A stretch of 64,000 nucleotides of DNA. It comes from Plantimonas leprariae (GTDB lineage: Bacteria; Pseudomonadota; Alphaproteobacteria; Rhizobiales; Rhizobiaceae). Location of the stretch: the NCBI RefSeq assembly GCF_008802405.1, contig NZ_VZDO01000021.1, positions 1-64,000 of the forward strand, given 5' to 3'. This document shows, piece after piece, positions 11,360 to 20,076 of this stretch. The notes under the pieces were generated by a model. The model searched no databases and was not told the origin of the DNA. It was given only the letters and a program-made list of their open reading frames with translations. How positions within the stretch are numbered: position 1 is the first letter of the stretch; the number at the start of each line of letters is the position of its first letter. Position numbers and translations under genes: made by a program.

Positions 11360-12021
11360 GGCTGATTCTGCTCGGGCCACCGGGGGCGGGCAAAGGCACC
11401 CAAGCCAAGAAGCTGATCGACCGATTCGGCATTCCGCAACTCTCCACCGGCGACATGCTGCGCGCGGCCGTCTCGGCCCAGACCGAGGTCGGATTGAAGG
11501 CCAAGGAAATCATGTCGGCGGGCAAGCTCGTGTCCGACGAGATCGTGATCCAGATCGTCGCCGACCGGATCGAGCAGCCGGACTGCGAGAACGGCTTCAT
11601 CCTCGACGGCTTCCCGCGCACGCTCGCGCAGGCCGACGCGACCGAAACGATGCTGCACGGCAAGGGCCTGCGGCTCGACCACGTCATCGAGATGCGGGTC
11701 GAGGACGACGAGCTCGTCAAGCGCGTCGCGGGGCGGTTTTCCTGCGCGCACTGCGGCACGAGCTACAACGACGATGGTCAACGCCCGAAGGTCGAAGGCG
11801 TTTGCGACAAGTGCGGGCGTTCCGACTTCGTCCGCCGCCCCGACGACAATCCGGAGACGATGCGCACCCGGCTGAAATCCTATTACAAGGAAACGGCGCC
11901 GCTGGTGGGTTTCTACTACTGCAAGGGCATCCTGAAGTTCGTCGACGGAATGAAGCCGATCGACGAGGTGGCAAAGGATATCGCGACCGTGGTTTCGGAG
12001 GCGGAACCGCCGGCGACTTGA
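11356..12021 (+). CDS. adk: Adenylate kinase with zinc-type lid
   Basis: 221 residues, catalysing ATP + AMP to 2 ADP. The P-loop GPPGAGKG is at residues 7-14 and LDGFPRT at 83-89. The lid carries Cys130, Cys133, Cys150 and Cys153 in two CxxC pairs, the arrangement of zinc-binding adenylate kinases. From memory, several rhizobial Adk proteins are shorter (about 190 residues) and lack this lid. The start is the ATG overlapping the secY stop by 4 nt. Confidence 0.95.
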
Positions 12022-12039
12022 AGCCGACTTGGCGAGTAC

Positions 12040-12125
12040 CCTCGAAAGGTTGACTTTCGAGGAATCGATGAACTATATCCGCCCGATACACGGTTCCGCT
12101 GCGATCGGGACGGCCCAATCGGGCG
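12040..12125 (+). other. adk-rpsM leader with competing stems
   Basis: The stem 12040-12048/12054-12062 overlaps the promoter -35 element. Downstream, CGCCCGAT (12080-12087) can pair with ATCGGGCG (12118-12125, 8 perfect pairs), or its CCCGAT part with ATCGGG at 12104-12109. The two are mutually exclusive. In E. coli, S4 represses this operon through a leader pseudoknot; homology is not shown here. Confidence 0.4.
12050..12079 (+). promoter_or_regulatory. Probable housekeeping promoter of the alpha operon
   Basis: TTGACT at 12050-12055, 18-base spacer, then TATATC at 12074-12079 (CTATAT in phase at 12073-12078). This is close to the alphaproteobacterial TTGAC-N17-CTATAT consensus. It lies 127 nt before rpsM and would drive rpsM-rpsK-rpoA-rplQ independently of the spc genes. 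Confidence 0.6.
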
Positions 12126-12206
12126 CGTTGCCTGGTCGTATTGGCTGACCGGCCGAAATCGTCGAAATCATGCGGGCGCGAGCGCCCATCCATCAGGAGT
12201 ACGGCC

Positions 12207-12575
12207 TTGGCCCGTATCGCAGGCGTCAACATCCCGAGCAACAAGCGCGTCGTCATCGGGCTTCAGTACATTCACGGCATCGGCAAGTACTACGCGCAGC
12301 AGATCTGCGAGAAGGTCAAGCTGACGCCGGAGCGCCGGGTCAACGACCTGACCGACGCGGAAGTGCTGCAGATCCGCGAGATCATCGACCGCGACTATCA
12401 GGTCGAGGGCGACCTTCGCCGCGAGACCTCGATGAACATCAAGCGGCTGATGGACCTCGGCTGCTATCGCGGCCTGCGCCATCGCCGCGGCCTGCCGGTG
12501 CGCGGCCAGCGCACCCACACCAACGCCCGCACCCGCAAGGGTCCGGCGAAGGCGATCGCCGGCAAGAAGAAGTAA
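12207..12575 (+). CDS. rpsM: 30S ribosomal protein S13
   Basis: 122 residues from a TTG start ([13 protein letters not shown]), matching the family length and N-terminus. CAGGAG at 12193-12198 is well placed. The longer in-frame reading from 12141 adds 22 atypical residues. S13 bridges the 30S head to L5. A TTG start on so abundant a protein may keep translation rate in check. Confidence 0.93.
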   Translation: MARIAGVNIPSNKRVVIGLQYIHGIGKYYAQQICEKVKLTPERRVNDLTDAEVLQIREIIDRDYQVEGDLRRETSMNIKRLMDLGCYRGLRHRRGLPVRGQRTHTNARTRKGPAKAIAGKKK

Positions 12576-12659
12576 TTTCGGCGCGTCCGGTTTCGGGCGC
12601 GATGCCGAGGTGGAGCCGCTGGCATTACGGCGGTGTCGATATCTTGAGGAAGTGAGAGA

Positions 12660-13046
12660 ATGGCCAAGGAGCAGCGCGTTCGCCGCCGCGAGCGCAAGAA
12701 CATCTCGACCGGCGTCGCGCACGTCCAGTCGACCTTCAACAACACGCTGATCACCATCACCGATGCGCAGGGCAACGCCATTTCCTGGTCGTCCGCCGGT
12801 CAGCAGGGCTTCAAGGGCTCGCGCAAGTCGACCCCGTTCGCCGCGCAGATCGCTGCCGAGGATTGCGCCCGCAAGGCGCAGGAGCACGGCATGCGCACGC
12901 TGGAAGTCGAGGTGTCCGGTCCGGGCTCCGGCCGCGAGTCGGCGCTCCGCGCATTGCAGTCGGCGGGCTTCACCATTACCTCGATCCGCGACGTGACGCC
13001 GATCCCGCACAACGGCGTTCGGCCGCGCAAGCGTCGCCGCGTCTGA
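12660..13046 (+). CDS. rpsK: 30S ribosomal protein S11
   Basis: 128 residues. S11 forms part of the platform near the E-site m[22 protein letters not shown] (about residues 21-39) and the C-terminal [16 protein letters not shown] are diagnostic. It lies 84 nt after rpsM and 143 nt before rpoA. Confidence 0.96.
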   Translation: MAKEQRVRRRERKNISTGVAHVQSTFNNTLITITDAQGNAISWSSAGQQGFKGSRKSTPFAAQIAAEDCARKAQEHGMRTLEVEVSGPGSGRESALRALQSAGFTITSIRDVTPIPHNGVRPRKRRRV

Positions 13047-13189
13047 CGCAAAGTTCTTTTCGAGCCGACCGAGCCGCTCCCTCACGGGGGCGGCATTCGC
13101 GTTCGGACGACGAATAATCCGGGAGCCGGTCTCCCGCTTCGAATCTGTCGTCACGATTGGATGGTGGCGAAGATGGAAAGGCAAATGCC

Positions 13190-14224
13190 ATGATCGCTAG
13201 CAACTGGCAGAATCTCACCAAGCCGGATCAGGTCGTCTTCAAGAGCGGCGGCAACCGCGCCAAGGCGTCGCTCGTCGCCGAGCCGCTGGAACGCGGCTTC
13301 GGGCTGACGCTCGGCAACGCGCTGCGTCGTGTGCTGCTTTCCTCGCTGCAGGGGGCGGCCGTCACTGCCATGCAGATCGACGGCGTGCTGCACGAGTTCT
13401 CCTCGATTCCGGGCGTCCGCGAGGACGTGACGGACATCGTGCTGAACGTGAAGGAAATCGCCATCAAGATGGAAGCCGAAGGGCCGAAGCGCATGGTCGT
13501 GCGCAAGTCGGGGCCCGGTGTCGTCACCGCGGGTGACATCTCGACGGTCGGCGATATCGAGATCCTCAATCCCGAGCACGAGATCTGCACTCTCGACGAG
13601 GGCGCGGAAATCCGGATGGAGCTGACGGTCAACACCGGCAAGGGCTACCGCCCGGCCGACCAGAACCGCGCCGAGGATGCGCCGATCGGCCTGATCCCGG
13701 TCGACTCGCTCTTCTCGCCGGTGAAGAAGGTCTCCTACCGCGTCGAGAACACTCGCGAAGGGCAGGACCTGAACAAGGACAAGCTCACGATGGAGATCGT
13801 CACCGACGGCTCCATCAGCGGCGAGGATGCGGTCGCCTACGCGGCGCGCATCATCCAGGACCAGCTTTCCGTCTTTGTGAACTTCGAGGAGCCGCAGCGC
13901 GACGTGCGTGGCGGTGTCGGCGGCGCGGCGGACGAGCAGATCGCGGAACTCGCTTTCAACCCGGCGCTGCTCAAGAAGGTCGACGAGCTGGAGCTTTCGG
14001 TCCGCTCGGCGAACTGCCTGAAGAACGACAACATCGTCTATATCGGCGACCTGATCCAGAAGACCGAGGCGGAGATGCTCCGTACCCCGAACTTCGGCCG
14101 CAAGTCGCTGAACGAGATCAAGGAAGTGCTGGCCTCGATGGGCCTGCACCTCGGCATGGAAGTGCCCGCCTGGCCGCCGGAGAACATCGACGATCTGGCC
14201 AAGCGCTTCGAGGACCAGTACTGA
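13190..14224 (+). CDS. rpoA: RNA polymerase alpha subunit
   Basis: 344 residues, within a few residues of rhizobial RpoA. The N-terminal dimerisation domain ([22 protein letters not shown]) and the C-terminal domain with its HhH region ([20 protein letters not shown]) are both complete; the C-terminal domain contacts UP elements and activators. Start chosen at [12 protein letters not shown]; an upstream in-frame ATG at 13157 adds 11 unlikely residues. It belongs to the alpha operon with rpsM, rpsK and rplQ. Confidence 0.96.
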   Translation: MIASNWQNLTKPDQVVFKSGGNRAKASLVAEPLERGFGLTLGNALRRVLLSSLQGAAVTAMQIDGVLHEFSSIPGVREDVTDIVLNVKEIAIKMEAEGPKRMVVRKSGPGVVTAGDISTVGDIEILNPEHEICTLDEGAEIRMELTVNTGKGYRPADQNRAEDAPIGLIPVDSLFSPVKKVSYRVENTREGQDLNKDKLTMEIVTDGSISGEDAVAYAARIIQDQLSVFVNFEEPQRDVRGGVGGAADEQIAELAFNPALLKKVDELELSVRSANCLKNDNIVYIGDLIQKTEAEMLRTPNFGRKSLNEIKEVLASMGLHLGMEVPAWPPENIDDLAKRFEDQY

Positions 14225-14238
14225 TCCTCGTCCGACTC

Positions 14239-14264
14239 GACCCGTCGCGCTTGAGCGGCGGGTC
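14239..14264 (+). other. Hairpin between rpoA and rplQ
   Basis: Ten pairs (14239-14248 GACCCGTCGC with 14255-14264 GCGGCGGGTC) around GCTTGA, followed only by TTCG. It could be a partial terminator that lowers rplQ relative to rpoA, or a processing site. Confidence 0.45.
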
Positions 14265-14364
14265 TTCGCATATAGGCAATCATTCAAAGGCACATGCGCC
14301 CGGTTCCACGGGATAGCGAGGATGCCGACTGCCGGGTCTCCCGGCCTCTTTCGAGGGAAGAACC

Positions 14365-14790
14365 ATGCGTCACGGAAACAGGGGCCGGAAGCTCGGCCGC
14401 ACCCACAGCCACCGCAAGGCGATGTTCGCCAACATGGTGGCCTCGCTCATCGAGCATGAGCAGATCGTCACGACCCTGCCGAAGGCGAAGGACCTCCGTC
14501 CGATCGTCGAGAAGATGATCACGCTCGGCAAGCGCGGCGATCTTCACGCCCGCCGCCAGGCGATCAGCCAGGTCCGCGACCCGAGCGTCGTCACCAAGCT
14601 CTTCGACGTGCTCGGCCCGCGCTACGCCGAGCGGAACGGCGGCTACACCCGCGTTCTGAAGGCCGGCTTCCGCCGTGGCGACAACGCGCCGATGGCGGTA
14701 ATCGAGTTCGTCGACCGCGATCCGGACGCGCGCGGCAAGATCGACCGCGACCGCGTCGAGGCGGAAGGCGGCGAGAGCGAAGCCGCCTGA
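14365..14790 (+). CDS. rplQ: 50S ribosomal protein L17
   Basis: 141 residues, beginning [21 protein letters not shown]17 sits near the tunnel exit. The tail after about residue 120 is acidic and variable, as in relatives. It is the last gene of the supercluster: an intrinsic terminator starts 27 nt after the stop. Confidence 0.96.
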   Translation: MRHGNRGRKLGRTHSHRKAMFANMVASLIEHEQIVTTLPKAKDLRPIVEKMITLGKRGDLHARRQAISQVRDPSVVTKLFDVLGPRYAERNGGYTRVLKAGFRRGDNAPMAVIEFVDRDPDARGKIDRDRVEAEGGESEAA

Positions 14791-14816
14791 ACCGGCAGCA
14801 GAGCGGATACGAGACG

Positions 14817-14839
14817 AAGGGCCCTGCGGGGCCCTTTTT
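14817..14839 (+). terminator. Terminator of the alpha operon
   Basis: Eight-pair stem AAGGGCCC/GGGCCCTT around TGCG, with TTTTT at its 3' side, 27 nt after the rplQ stop. A textbook intrinsic terminator. Confidence 0.85.
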
Positions 14840-14900
14840 CGTTTCCTTCGCGAGCTTGATGCCGATGATGTGTGAGAGGGGCATCCGCAAATTGGTTGCG

Positions 14901-14934
14901 GCTACTCAGGAAGAAATCTTCCGAGTGGCTTTTT
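14901..14934 (+). terminator. Second intrinsic terminator with no gene before it
   Basis: Twelve-pair stem (GCTACTC, one bulged A, GGAAG; loop AAAT; CTTCCGAGTGGC) directly followed by TTTTT. It lies 60 nt after the alpha-operon terminator with no reading frame between, so it is either a back-up or the end of a short RNA. Confidence 0.65.
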
Positions 14935-14939
14935 CGCAG

Positions 14940-15123
14940 CCCACCAACCGTCAGCCGATTGGCTAGTCGGTCAGCGGAAGTTCGTGCGGACACGAACCGT
15001 TTCCGCTCCACATCTTTGTTTTCTGTGCGAAATCGAGCGGTGCGACGGCTGTTGCCGCTTTGCGATAGGCGCTGGATGCCGCGTGTGCGATAGCCCGGCT
15101 CAACAAGCTGAGACAGCTTTTTT
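14940..15123 (+). ncRNA. Structured small-RNA candidate
   Basis: No credible reading frame. Bases 14973-15007 fold into a 14-pair hairpin (AGCGGAAGTTCGTG against CACGAAC-CGT-TTCCGCT, 3-nt bulge, loop CGGA), preceded by a 6-pair stem at 14955-14970. The segment ends with AAGCTG/CAGCTT plus a T-run at 15105-15123, like an intrinsic terminator. It is flanked by terminators and matches no RNA family I can recall. No promoter was identified, so expression is inferred only from structure. Confidence 0.35.
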
Positions 15124-15265
15124 CGCGTCGGCGGGAAACCCGCTGGCGAAGACGGCATTCTTATGGCGAACGCACACGATGCCGCTCGGGGGAGTGGCGC
15201 TTTACGCGGATTAAATGAGTTCCATGCAAACTGCGGACATTCAACTCCAGTCGAGTAAGCATACC

Positions 15266-15391
15266 ATGCGTCGTACGCTCCTCACCCTTCTCGCCGCCAT
15301 CGGCGCTTTCGGCGTGTTGACCGCCAGCTACGCCACGGCGGAACTGCCTGTCGATGCCGCCACGGTATCGCAGGACACCGCCCAGCGCTGA
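15266..15391 (+). CDS. Small secreted peptide, 41 residues, function unknown
   Basis: A 41-codon frame starting MRRTLLTLLAAIGAFGVL. Residues 1-25 form a typical Sec signal peptide with cleavage after ATA (residues 23-25), leaving a mature peptide of about 16 residues (ELPVDAATVSQDTAQR). A strong intrinsic terminator begins 26 nt after the stop, which makes it a self-contained transcription unit. The binding site before the ATG is weak. Supported by signal peptide and terminator; no known family recognised. Confidence 0.5.
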   Translation: MRRTLLTLLAAIGAFGVLTASYATAELPVDAATVSQDTAQR

Positions 15392-15417
15392 GAGTTGCAG
15401 TTCCGATAAGTTGCGAG

Positions 15418-15441
15418 AAGGGGCCGTTCCGGCCCCTTTTT
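15418..15441 (+). terminator. Terminator after the 41-residue peptide gene
   Basis: AAGGGGCC (15418-15425) pairs with GGCCCCTT (15431-15438), loop GTTCC, followed by TTT. It separates the peptide gene from the Do-type protease downstream. Confidence 0.8.
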
Positions 15442-15504
15442 CGTTGTAATGGCATGGCTTCAAGGCGATGACGCTGAGCGAGTCGCGTTGCGAGGAATTG
15501 CCGT

Positions 15505-16941
15505 TTGAAGACCTATCCTTTCCTGATCGCCGTCCTTGGTTCCGCCGTCGCGCTGGGCGCCTCGCCGGTCGCGGCCCAGGCGCCGGTGCCGATCGCGCCG
15601 GCGACGTCGGGTGGGCAGGGCGATGCGGCGGTGCCGACCAGCCTACCGCAGATCAAGATGTCCTTCGCGCCGCTGGTGAAGAAGAGCGCCCCGGCGGTGG
15701 TGAACGTCTACGCGGCGAAGACCGTGCCCCAGCGCTCGCCCTTCGCCGGCGACCCGTTTTTCGAGCAGTTCTTCGGCGCGCAGCAGCGCCGCCAACCGCG
15801 CGTCCAGTCGTCGCTCGGCTCCGGCGTCGTGGTCGATCCGAGCGGGCTGATCGTCACGAACAACCACGTCGTCGCCGATGCGGACGAGGTGCGCGTGGCG
15901 CTAGCCGACGGGCGGGAGTTCGACGCCAGGCTTCTCGCGAAGGACGAGCGGATCGATCTCGCGGTTCTGAAGGTCGACAACCGCGAACCCTTCGCTTCGC
16001 TCGACATCGCCGACTCCGACCGGCTCGAGATCGGCGACCTGGTGCTGGCGATCGGCAATCCGTTCGGTATCGGGCAGACGGTGACGAACGGTATCGTCTC
16101 CGCACTGGCGCGCACGCATATCGGCACCAACGATTTCGGCTTCTTCATCCAGACCGACGCCGCGATCAACCCGGGCAATTCCGGCGGCGCGCTGATCGAC
16201 AGTTCCGGCCGGCTGATCGGCATCAACACCGCGATCTTCTCGCGTTCCGGCGGCTCGAACGGCATCGGCTTCGCCATACCGTCCAACATGGTGAGGGTGT
16301 TCGTCGAAGCGGCGAAGACGGGCAAGCGCTTCGAGCGCCCCTTCGTCGGCGCGACGTTCACGCCGGTCAGCCGCGACGTCGCCGAAGCCGTCGGGCTCGA
16401 CCGTCCGCGTGGTGCGCTGATTGAGAACGTCGCGAAAGACATGCCGGCCGCCGAGGCCGGTCTGAAGCCCGGCGATGTCGTCCTCGCCATCGACAGTTTC
16501 GAGATCGTCGACCCCGATACGCTCGGCTACCGGCTGGCGACGGCCGGCATCGGCAAGACCGTGAAGCTTTCGGTGCTCTCCGGCAACGAGCGCGAGACGA
16601 TCGAGCTTCCCCTACGGCCCGCGCCCGAGAAGCCGGCGGCGGACAGGCGCGTGCTGAAAGGCGAGACGCCCTTCGCTGGCGCGAGCGTCGCGAACCTTTC
16701 GCCGAAACTCGCCGACGACCTCGACCTGCCCGTGACGCAGACCGGGGTGGTGGTGACGGATATCCAGCGAGGCTCCCTCGCGGCCCGGTTCGGCCTGGAG
16801 CCGAAGGACGTGATCCTCACGCTGAACGGCGACGAGGTGGAAAGCACGGCCGCGCTGGAGCGCATGGCGGTCGGCGCGCGCCGCGGCTGGCGGTTCGAGG
16901 TCGAGCGGGACGGGCAGCGGCTGACGCAGGTGGTGCGATGA
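15505..16941 (+). CDS. degP: Do-type periplasmic serine protease (DegP/DegQ family)
   Basis: 478 residues from a TTG start with GAGGAA 8-13 bases upstream. Signal peptide about 1-25 (ends AAQ). The trypsin-like domain carries the triad His121 (NNHVV), Asp151 (ERIDLAV) and Ser226 (NPGNSGGAL). Two PDZ domains follow, about 275-365 and 385-470. Members degrade or hold misfolded envelope proteins as oligomers. The loop between signal and protease domain is moderately short, closer to DegQ/MucD than to DegP, so the symbol is approximate. rarA follows after 9 nt, probably in the same transcript. Confidence 0.9.
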   Translation: MKTYPFLIAVLGSAVALGASPVAAQAPVPIAPATSGGQGDAAVPTSLPQIKMSFAPLVKKSAPAVVNVYAAKTVPQRSPFAGDPFFEQFFGAQQRRQPRVQSSLGSGVVVDPSGLIVTNNHVVADADEVRVALADGREFDARLLAKDERIDLAVLKVDNREPFASLDIADSDRLEIGDLVLAIGNPFGIGQTVTNGIVSALARTHIGTNDFGFFIQTDAAINPGNSGGALIDSSGRLIGINTAIFSRSGGSNGIGFAIPSNMVRVFVEAAKTGKRFERPFVGATFTPVSRDVAEAVGLDRPRGALIENVAKDMPAAEAGLKPGDVVLAIDSFEIVDPDTLGYRLATAGIGKTVKLSVLSGNERETIELPLRPAPEKPAADRRVLKGETPFAGASVANLSPKLADDLDLPVTQTGVVVTDIQRGSLAARFGLEPKDVILTLNGDEVESTAALERMAVGARRGWRFEVERDGQRLTQVVR

Positions 16942-16950
16942 CCGAGCGGC

Positions 16951-18285
16951 ATGGCTGACCTCTTCGGCGAGGATGCGCCGGCGCGGCCCGGCAAGGCGAC
17001 CGACGAGGTGGCGAGTTCGCGCCCGCTGGCGGATCGTCTGCGGCCTCGCACGCTGGCCGAGGTCGTCGGGCAGGAGCATCTGACCGGCGAGGGCGGCGTC
17101 CTGACGCGCATGCTCGGCCAGCGGTCGCTCGGCTCGATGATCTTCTGGGGGCCGCCCGGAACCGGCAAGACCACTGTCGCGCGGCTTCTGGCGACGCAAG
17201 TGGATTTCGCCTTCGAGCAGATTTCCGCGATCTTCTCCGGCGTCGCCGACCTGAAGAAAGTGTTCGAGGCGGCCCGGCTGCGGCACCGCAACGGCCGGTC
17301 GACGCTGCTGTTCGTCGACGAGATCCATCGCTTCAACCGGGCGCAGCAGGACTCGTTTCTGCCGGTGATGGAAGACGGCACGGTTGTGCTCGTCGGCGCC
17401 ACCACCGAGAACCCGTCCTTCGAGCTGAACGCCGCGCTTCTCTCACGCGCACGCGTTCTGATCTTTCGCGCCCACGATGCGACGAGCCTTGCCAAGCTGC
17501 TCGAGCGCGCCGAAGCCGCCGAGGGAAAGCCGCTGCCGATGGACGAAGCGGCCCGCGCCGCCCTGGTGCGGATGGCGGACGGCGACGGGCGCGCGATCCT
17601 GACGCTGGCGGAGGAGGTCTGGCGCGCCGCGCGACCCGGCGAGACGTTCGATGTCGCGGCCGTTCAGACGGTCGTGCAGCGCCGCGCGCCGGTCTACGAC
17701 AAGGGGCAGGAGGGGCACTACAACCTCATCTCCGCGCTGCACAAGGCGGTGCGCGGCTCCGACCCGGATGCAGCGCTCTACTATTTCTGCCGGATGGTCG
17801 ATGCTGGCGAAGACCCGCTTTTCCTTGGCCGGCGGCTGGTGCGAATGGCATCGGAGGATATCGGCCTCGCCGACCCGCAGGCGCTCGGCGTCGCGAGCGC
17901 GGCGAAGGACGCCTACGACTATCTCGGTTCGCCCGAAGGTGAGCTCGCGCTGGCGGAGGCCGTCGTCTACCTGGCGACCGCCCCGAAATCGAACGCCCTC
18001 TACGTCGCCTACAAGGCTGCGATGCGGGCGGCGAAGGAGAACGGTTCGCTTCTGCCGCCGAAGCACATCCTCAACGCGCCGACGAAGCTGATGAAGGACG
18101 AGGGCTACGCGGCGGGCTATCGCTACGACCACGACGAGCCGGACGCCTTCTCGGGGCAGGACTATTTCCCGACCGAGCTCGGCCGCCAGCGCTTCTACGA
18201 CCCGACGCCGCGCGGCTTCGAGGCGACGCTCGCCAAAAGGCTCGACCACTGGGCGAAGCTGCGCCGGGAACGCGGCGGCGAGTGA
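16951..18285 (+). CDS. rarA: Replication-associated recombination AAA+ ATPase RarA (MgsA)
   Basis: 444 residues. The N-terminus MADLFGEDAP recalls the usual SSB-binding DLF start. Walker A GPPGTGKT is at residues 67-74 and the Walker B motif is LLFVDEIHRFN. The C-terminal tetramerisation domain includes YDKGQEGHYNLISALHKAVRGSDPDAALYY. RarA acts at stalled replication forks and relates to clamp loaders. It lies between degP and a pseudouridine synthase, a frequent alphaproteobacterial order. Confidence 0.94.
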   Translation: MADLFGEDAPARPGKATDEVASSRPLADRLRPRTLAEVVGQEHLTGEGGVLTRMLGQRSLGSMIFWGPPGTGKTTVARLLATQVDFAFEQISAIFSGVADLKKVFEAARLRHRNGRSTLLFVDEIHRFNRAQQDSFLPVMEDGTVVLVGATTENPSFELNAALLSRARVLIFRAHDATSLAKLLERAEAAEGKPLPMDEAARAALVRMADGDGRAILTLAEEVWRAARPGETFDVAAVQTVVQRRAPVYDKGQEGHYNLISALHKAVRGSDPDAALYYFCRMVDAGEDPLFLGRRLVRMASEDIGLADPQALGVASAAKDAYDYLGSPEGELALAEAVVYLATAPKSNALYVAYKAAMRAAKENGSLLPPKHILNAPTKLMKDEGYAAGYRYDHDEPDAFSGQDYFPTELGRQRFYDPTPRGFEATLAKRLDHWAKLRRERGGE

Positions 18286-18346
18286 GCGCGCTCGCGCCGC
18301 GCTTCGCCCGATGCTATCGGAGGCCCGTATCGTTCAAGGGCAGGCC

Positions 18347-19336
18347 ATGGCGGTTGTCGCGCAGGTGAAGGTCGAGGCGGACGAGGCGGGACTTCGCCTC
18401 GATCGCTGGTTCAAGCTGCATTATCCGGGGCTCGGCTTCGGCCACCTCCAGAAGCTCCTGCGCTCCGGGCAGATTCGCGTCGACGGCGGCCGCGCCAAGG
18501 CCGATACGCGCATCGCGCCCGGCCAGACCATTCGCGTCCCGCCGATCGAGGCGGATGCGGCGCGCGGGCCGTCCGGGCCGCTGACGATGAACACCATCCG
18601 CGACCGGCACGATGGCGACGTGCTCTCGCAGATGCTGCTCTACGAGGACGACAAGGTGCTCGTTTTCAACAAGCCGGCCGGCTTGGCGGTGCAGGGTGGC
18701 TCGGGCGTCTCGCGGCATGTCGATTCGATGCTGGAGGCCTGGCGCAACAAGAAGGGCGAGAAGCCCCGCCTCGTCCATCGCATCGATCGCGACACCTCCG
18801 GCATCCTCGTCGTCGCGCGCACGCGCGGCGCGGCCGTGGCGCTGACCAAGGCCTTTCGCGAACGCGACAGCGAGAAGCTCTACTGGGCGGTGGTGAAGGG
18901 CGTGCCCCGCGAGCGGGAAGGGCGCATCTCCACGTATCTGGTCAAGCAGGCGACGCCGGACGGCGACCGCATGCGCATCGCCAAGCACGGCGATGCCGGC
19001 GCCGACCACGCTCTCTCGCACTACCGGGTCGTGGAAGCGCTCGCGCAGCGCTTCGCCTGGGTGGAGATGGAGCCCTATACCGGCCGCACGCACCAGCTCC
19101 GCGTCCACGCCGCGCATCTCGGCCATCCGATCATCGGCGATCCGAAGTATTACGAGGACGACCCGAACTGGGAATTCCCCGGCGGCGTCCAGAAGCGCCT
19201 GCACCTCCACGCGCGGCGCATCCGCATCCCGCATCCGGACGGGCAGGGGATGATCGACCAGATCGCGCCGCTGCCGCCGCACATGGTGCAGACCTTCAAT
19301 CTCTTCGGTTTCGACGAAGCGTCCAGCGAGGCCTGA
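18347..19336 (+). CDS. rluC: 23S rRNA pseudouridine synthase, RluA/RluC family
   Basis: 329 residues from ATG at 18347, preceded by AAGGGCAGG; an in-frame ATG at 18311 lacks such a site. An N-terminal S4 RNA-binding domain (about 15-65) is followed by the catalytic domain with HRIDRDTSG, catalytic Asp147. Family members convert uridines in 23S rRNA; RluC modifies 955, 2504 and 2580 in E. coli. The exact target positions here are inferred only. Confidence 0.88.
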   Translation: MAVVAQVKVEADEAGLRLDRWFKLHYPGLGFGHLQKLLRSGQIRVDGGRAKADTRIAPGQTIRVPPIEADAARGPSGPLTMNTIRDRHDGDVLSQMLLYEDDKVLVFNKPAGLAVQGGSGVSRHVDSMLEAWRNKKGEKPRLVHRIDRDTSGILVVARTRGAAVALTKAFRERDSEKLYWAVVKGVPREREGRISTYLVKQATPDGDRMRIAKHGDAGADHALSHYRVVEALAQRFAWVEMEPYTGRTHQLRVHAAHLGHPIIGDPKYYEDDPNWEFPGGVQKRLHLHARRIRIPHPDGQGMIDQIAPLPPHMVQTFNLFGFDEASSEA

Positions 19337-19339
19337 CCC

Positions 19340-20071
19340 TTGTCCGACATCCGCCGGATCACCCAGCCCGAACTGCCGAAACGATTCTACGAAGCGGTGA
19401 CCGTCAGCGCCGCGGATGGCGGCTATGCCGTGCTGCTCGACGGGCGCGGCGTGAAGACGCCGTCGCGCCGTCCGCTCGTGCTGCCGTCAGCCGCTGTTGC
19501 GGAGGCCGTCGCGGCGGAGTGGCGAGCGCAGGGCGAGCGCATCGATCCCGCCACCATGCCGGCGACCCGTCTGGCGAACACCGTGATCGAAGGCATCGCC
19601 GACGACCCCGCCGCGGTCCGCGACGATGCGGCGAAGTTCGTCGAATCGGACCTCCTGTTCTATCGCGCCGATGCGCCGACGGCGCTCGCGGAGCGGCAGC
19701 GTGCCGCCTGGGACCCGATCGTCGCCTGGGCGGAATCCCATGTCGGCGGCCGCTTCGTCCTAGGCGAGGGGGTCATGCACGTCGCCCAGCCGCCCGCCTC
19801 GCTCGCCGCCTTCCGCGCCTGGATCGGAAGGGAGAGCAATCCGTTCCGCATCGCGGCGCTGCACCAGATGACGACGCTCACCGGCTCGGTCCTCCTCGCG
19901 CTGGCCGTGCTCGAAGGCCGGCTGAACGTCGAGGCCGCATGGGCCGCGGCGCATGTCGACGAGGATTGGAACATCGAGCAATGGGGCGCGGACGCCGAAG
20001 CGGAAGCCCGCCGCGCCGGACGCTTTGCGGATATGCGCGCTGCAGCGATGCTTTCTGTCGCCGCGCCGTAA
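19340..20071 (+). CDS. ATP12-type F1-ATPase assembly chaperone
   Basis: 243 residues from a TTG three bases after the rluC stop. The ATP12 family signature is clear: FYEAVTVS near the start, LLDGRGVKTPSRRPLVLP, and the C-terminal EDWNIEQWGADAEAEARR. In mitochondria and alphaproteobacteria Atp12 binds free F1 alpha subunits before assembly. This family is largely restricted to those lineages, which supports the taxonomic assignment. It converges with the molybdoenzyme gene. Confidence 0.92.
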   Translation: MSDIRRITQPELPKRFYEAVTVSAADGGYAVLLDGRGVKTPSRRPLVLPSAAVAEAVAAEWRAQGERIDPATMPATRLANTVIEGIADDPAAVRDDAAKFVESDLLFYRADAPTALAERQRAAWDPIVAWAESHVGGRFVLGEGVMHVAQPPASLAAFRAWIGRESNPFRIAALHQMTTLTGSVLLALAVLEGRLNVEAAWAAAHVDEDWNIEQWGADAEAEARRAGRFADMRAAAMLSVAAP

Positions 20072-20076
20072 GCTGG

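Noticed and set aside
14984-15214. Short plus-strand open frames after rplQ
   Set aside because: They run through strong hairpins and a terminator-like element, lack binding sites and have atypical composition.
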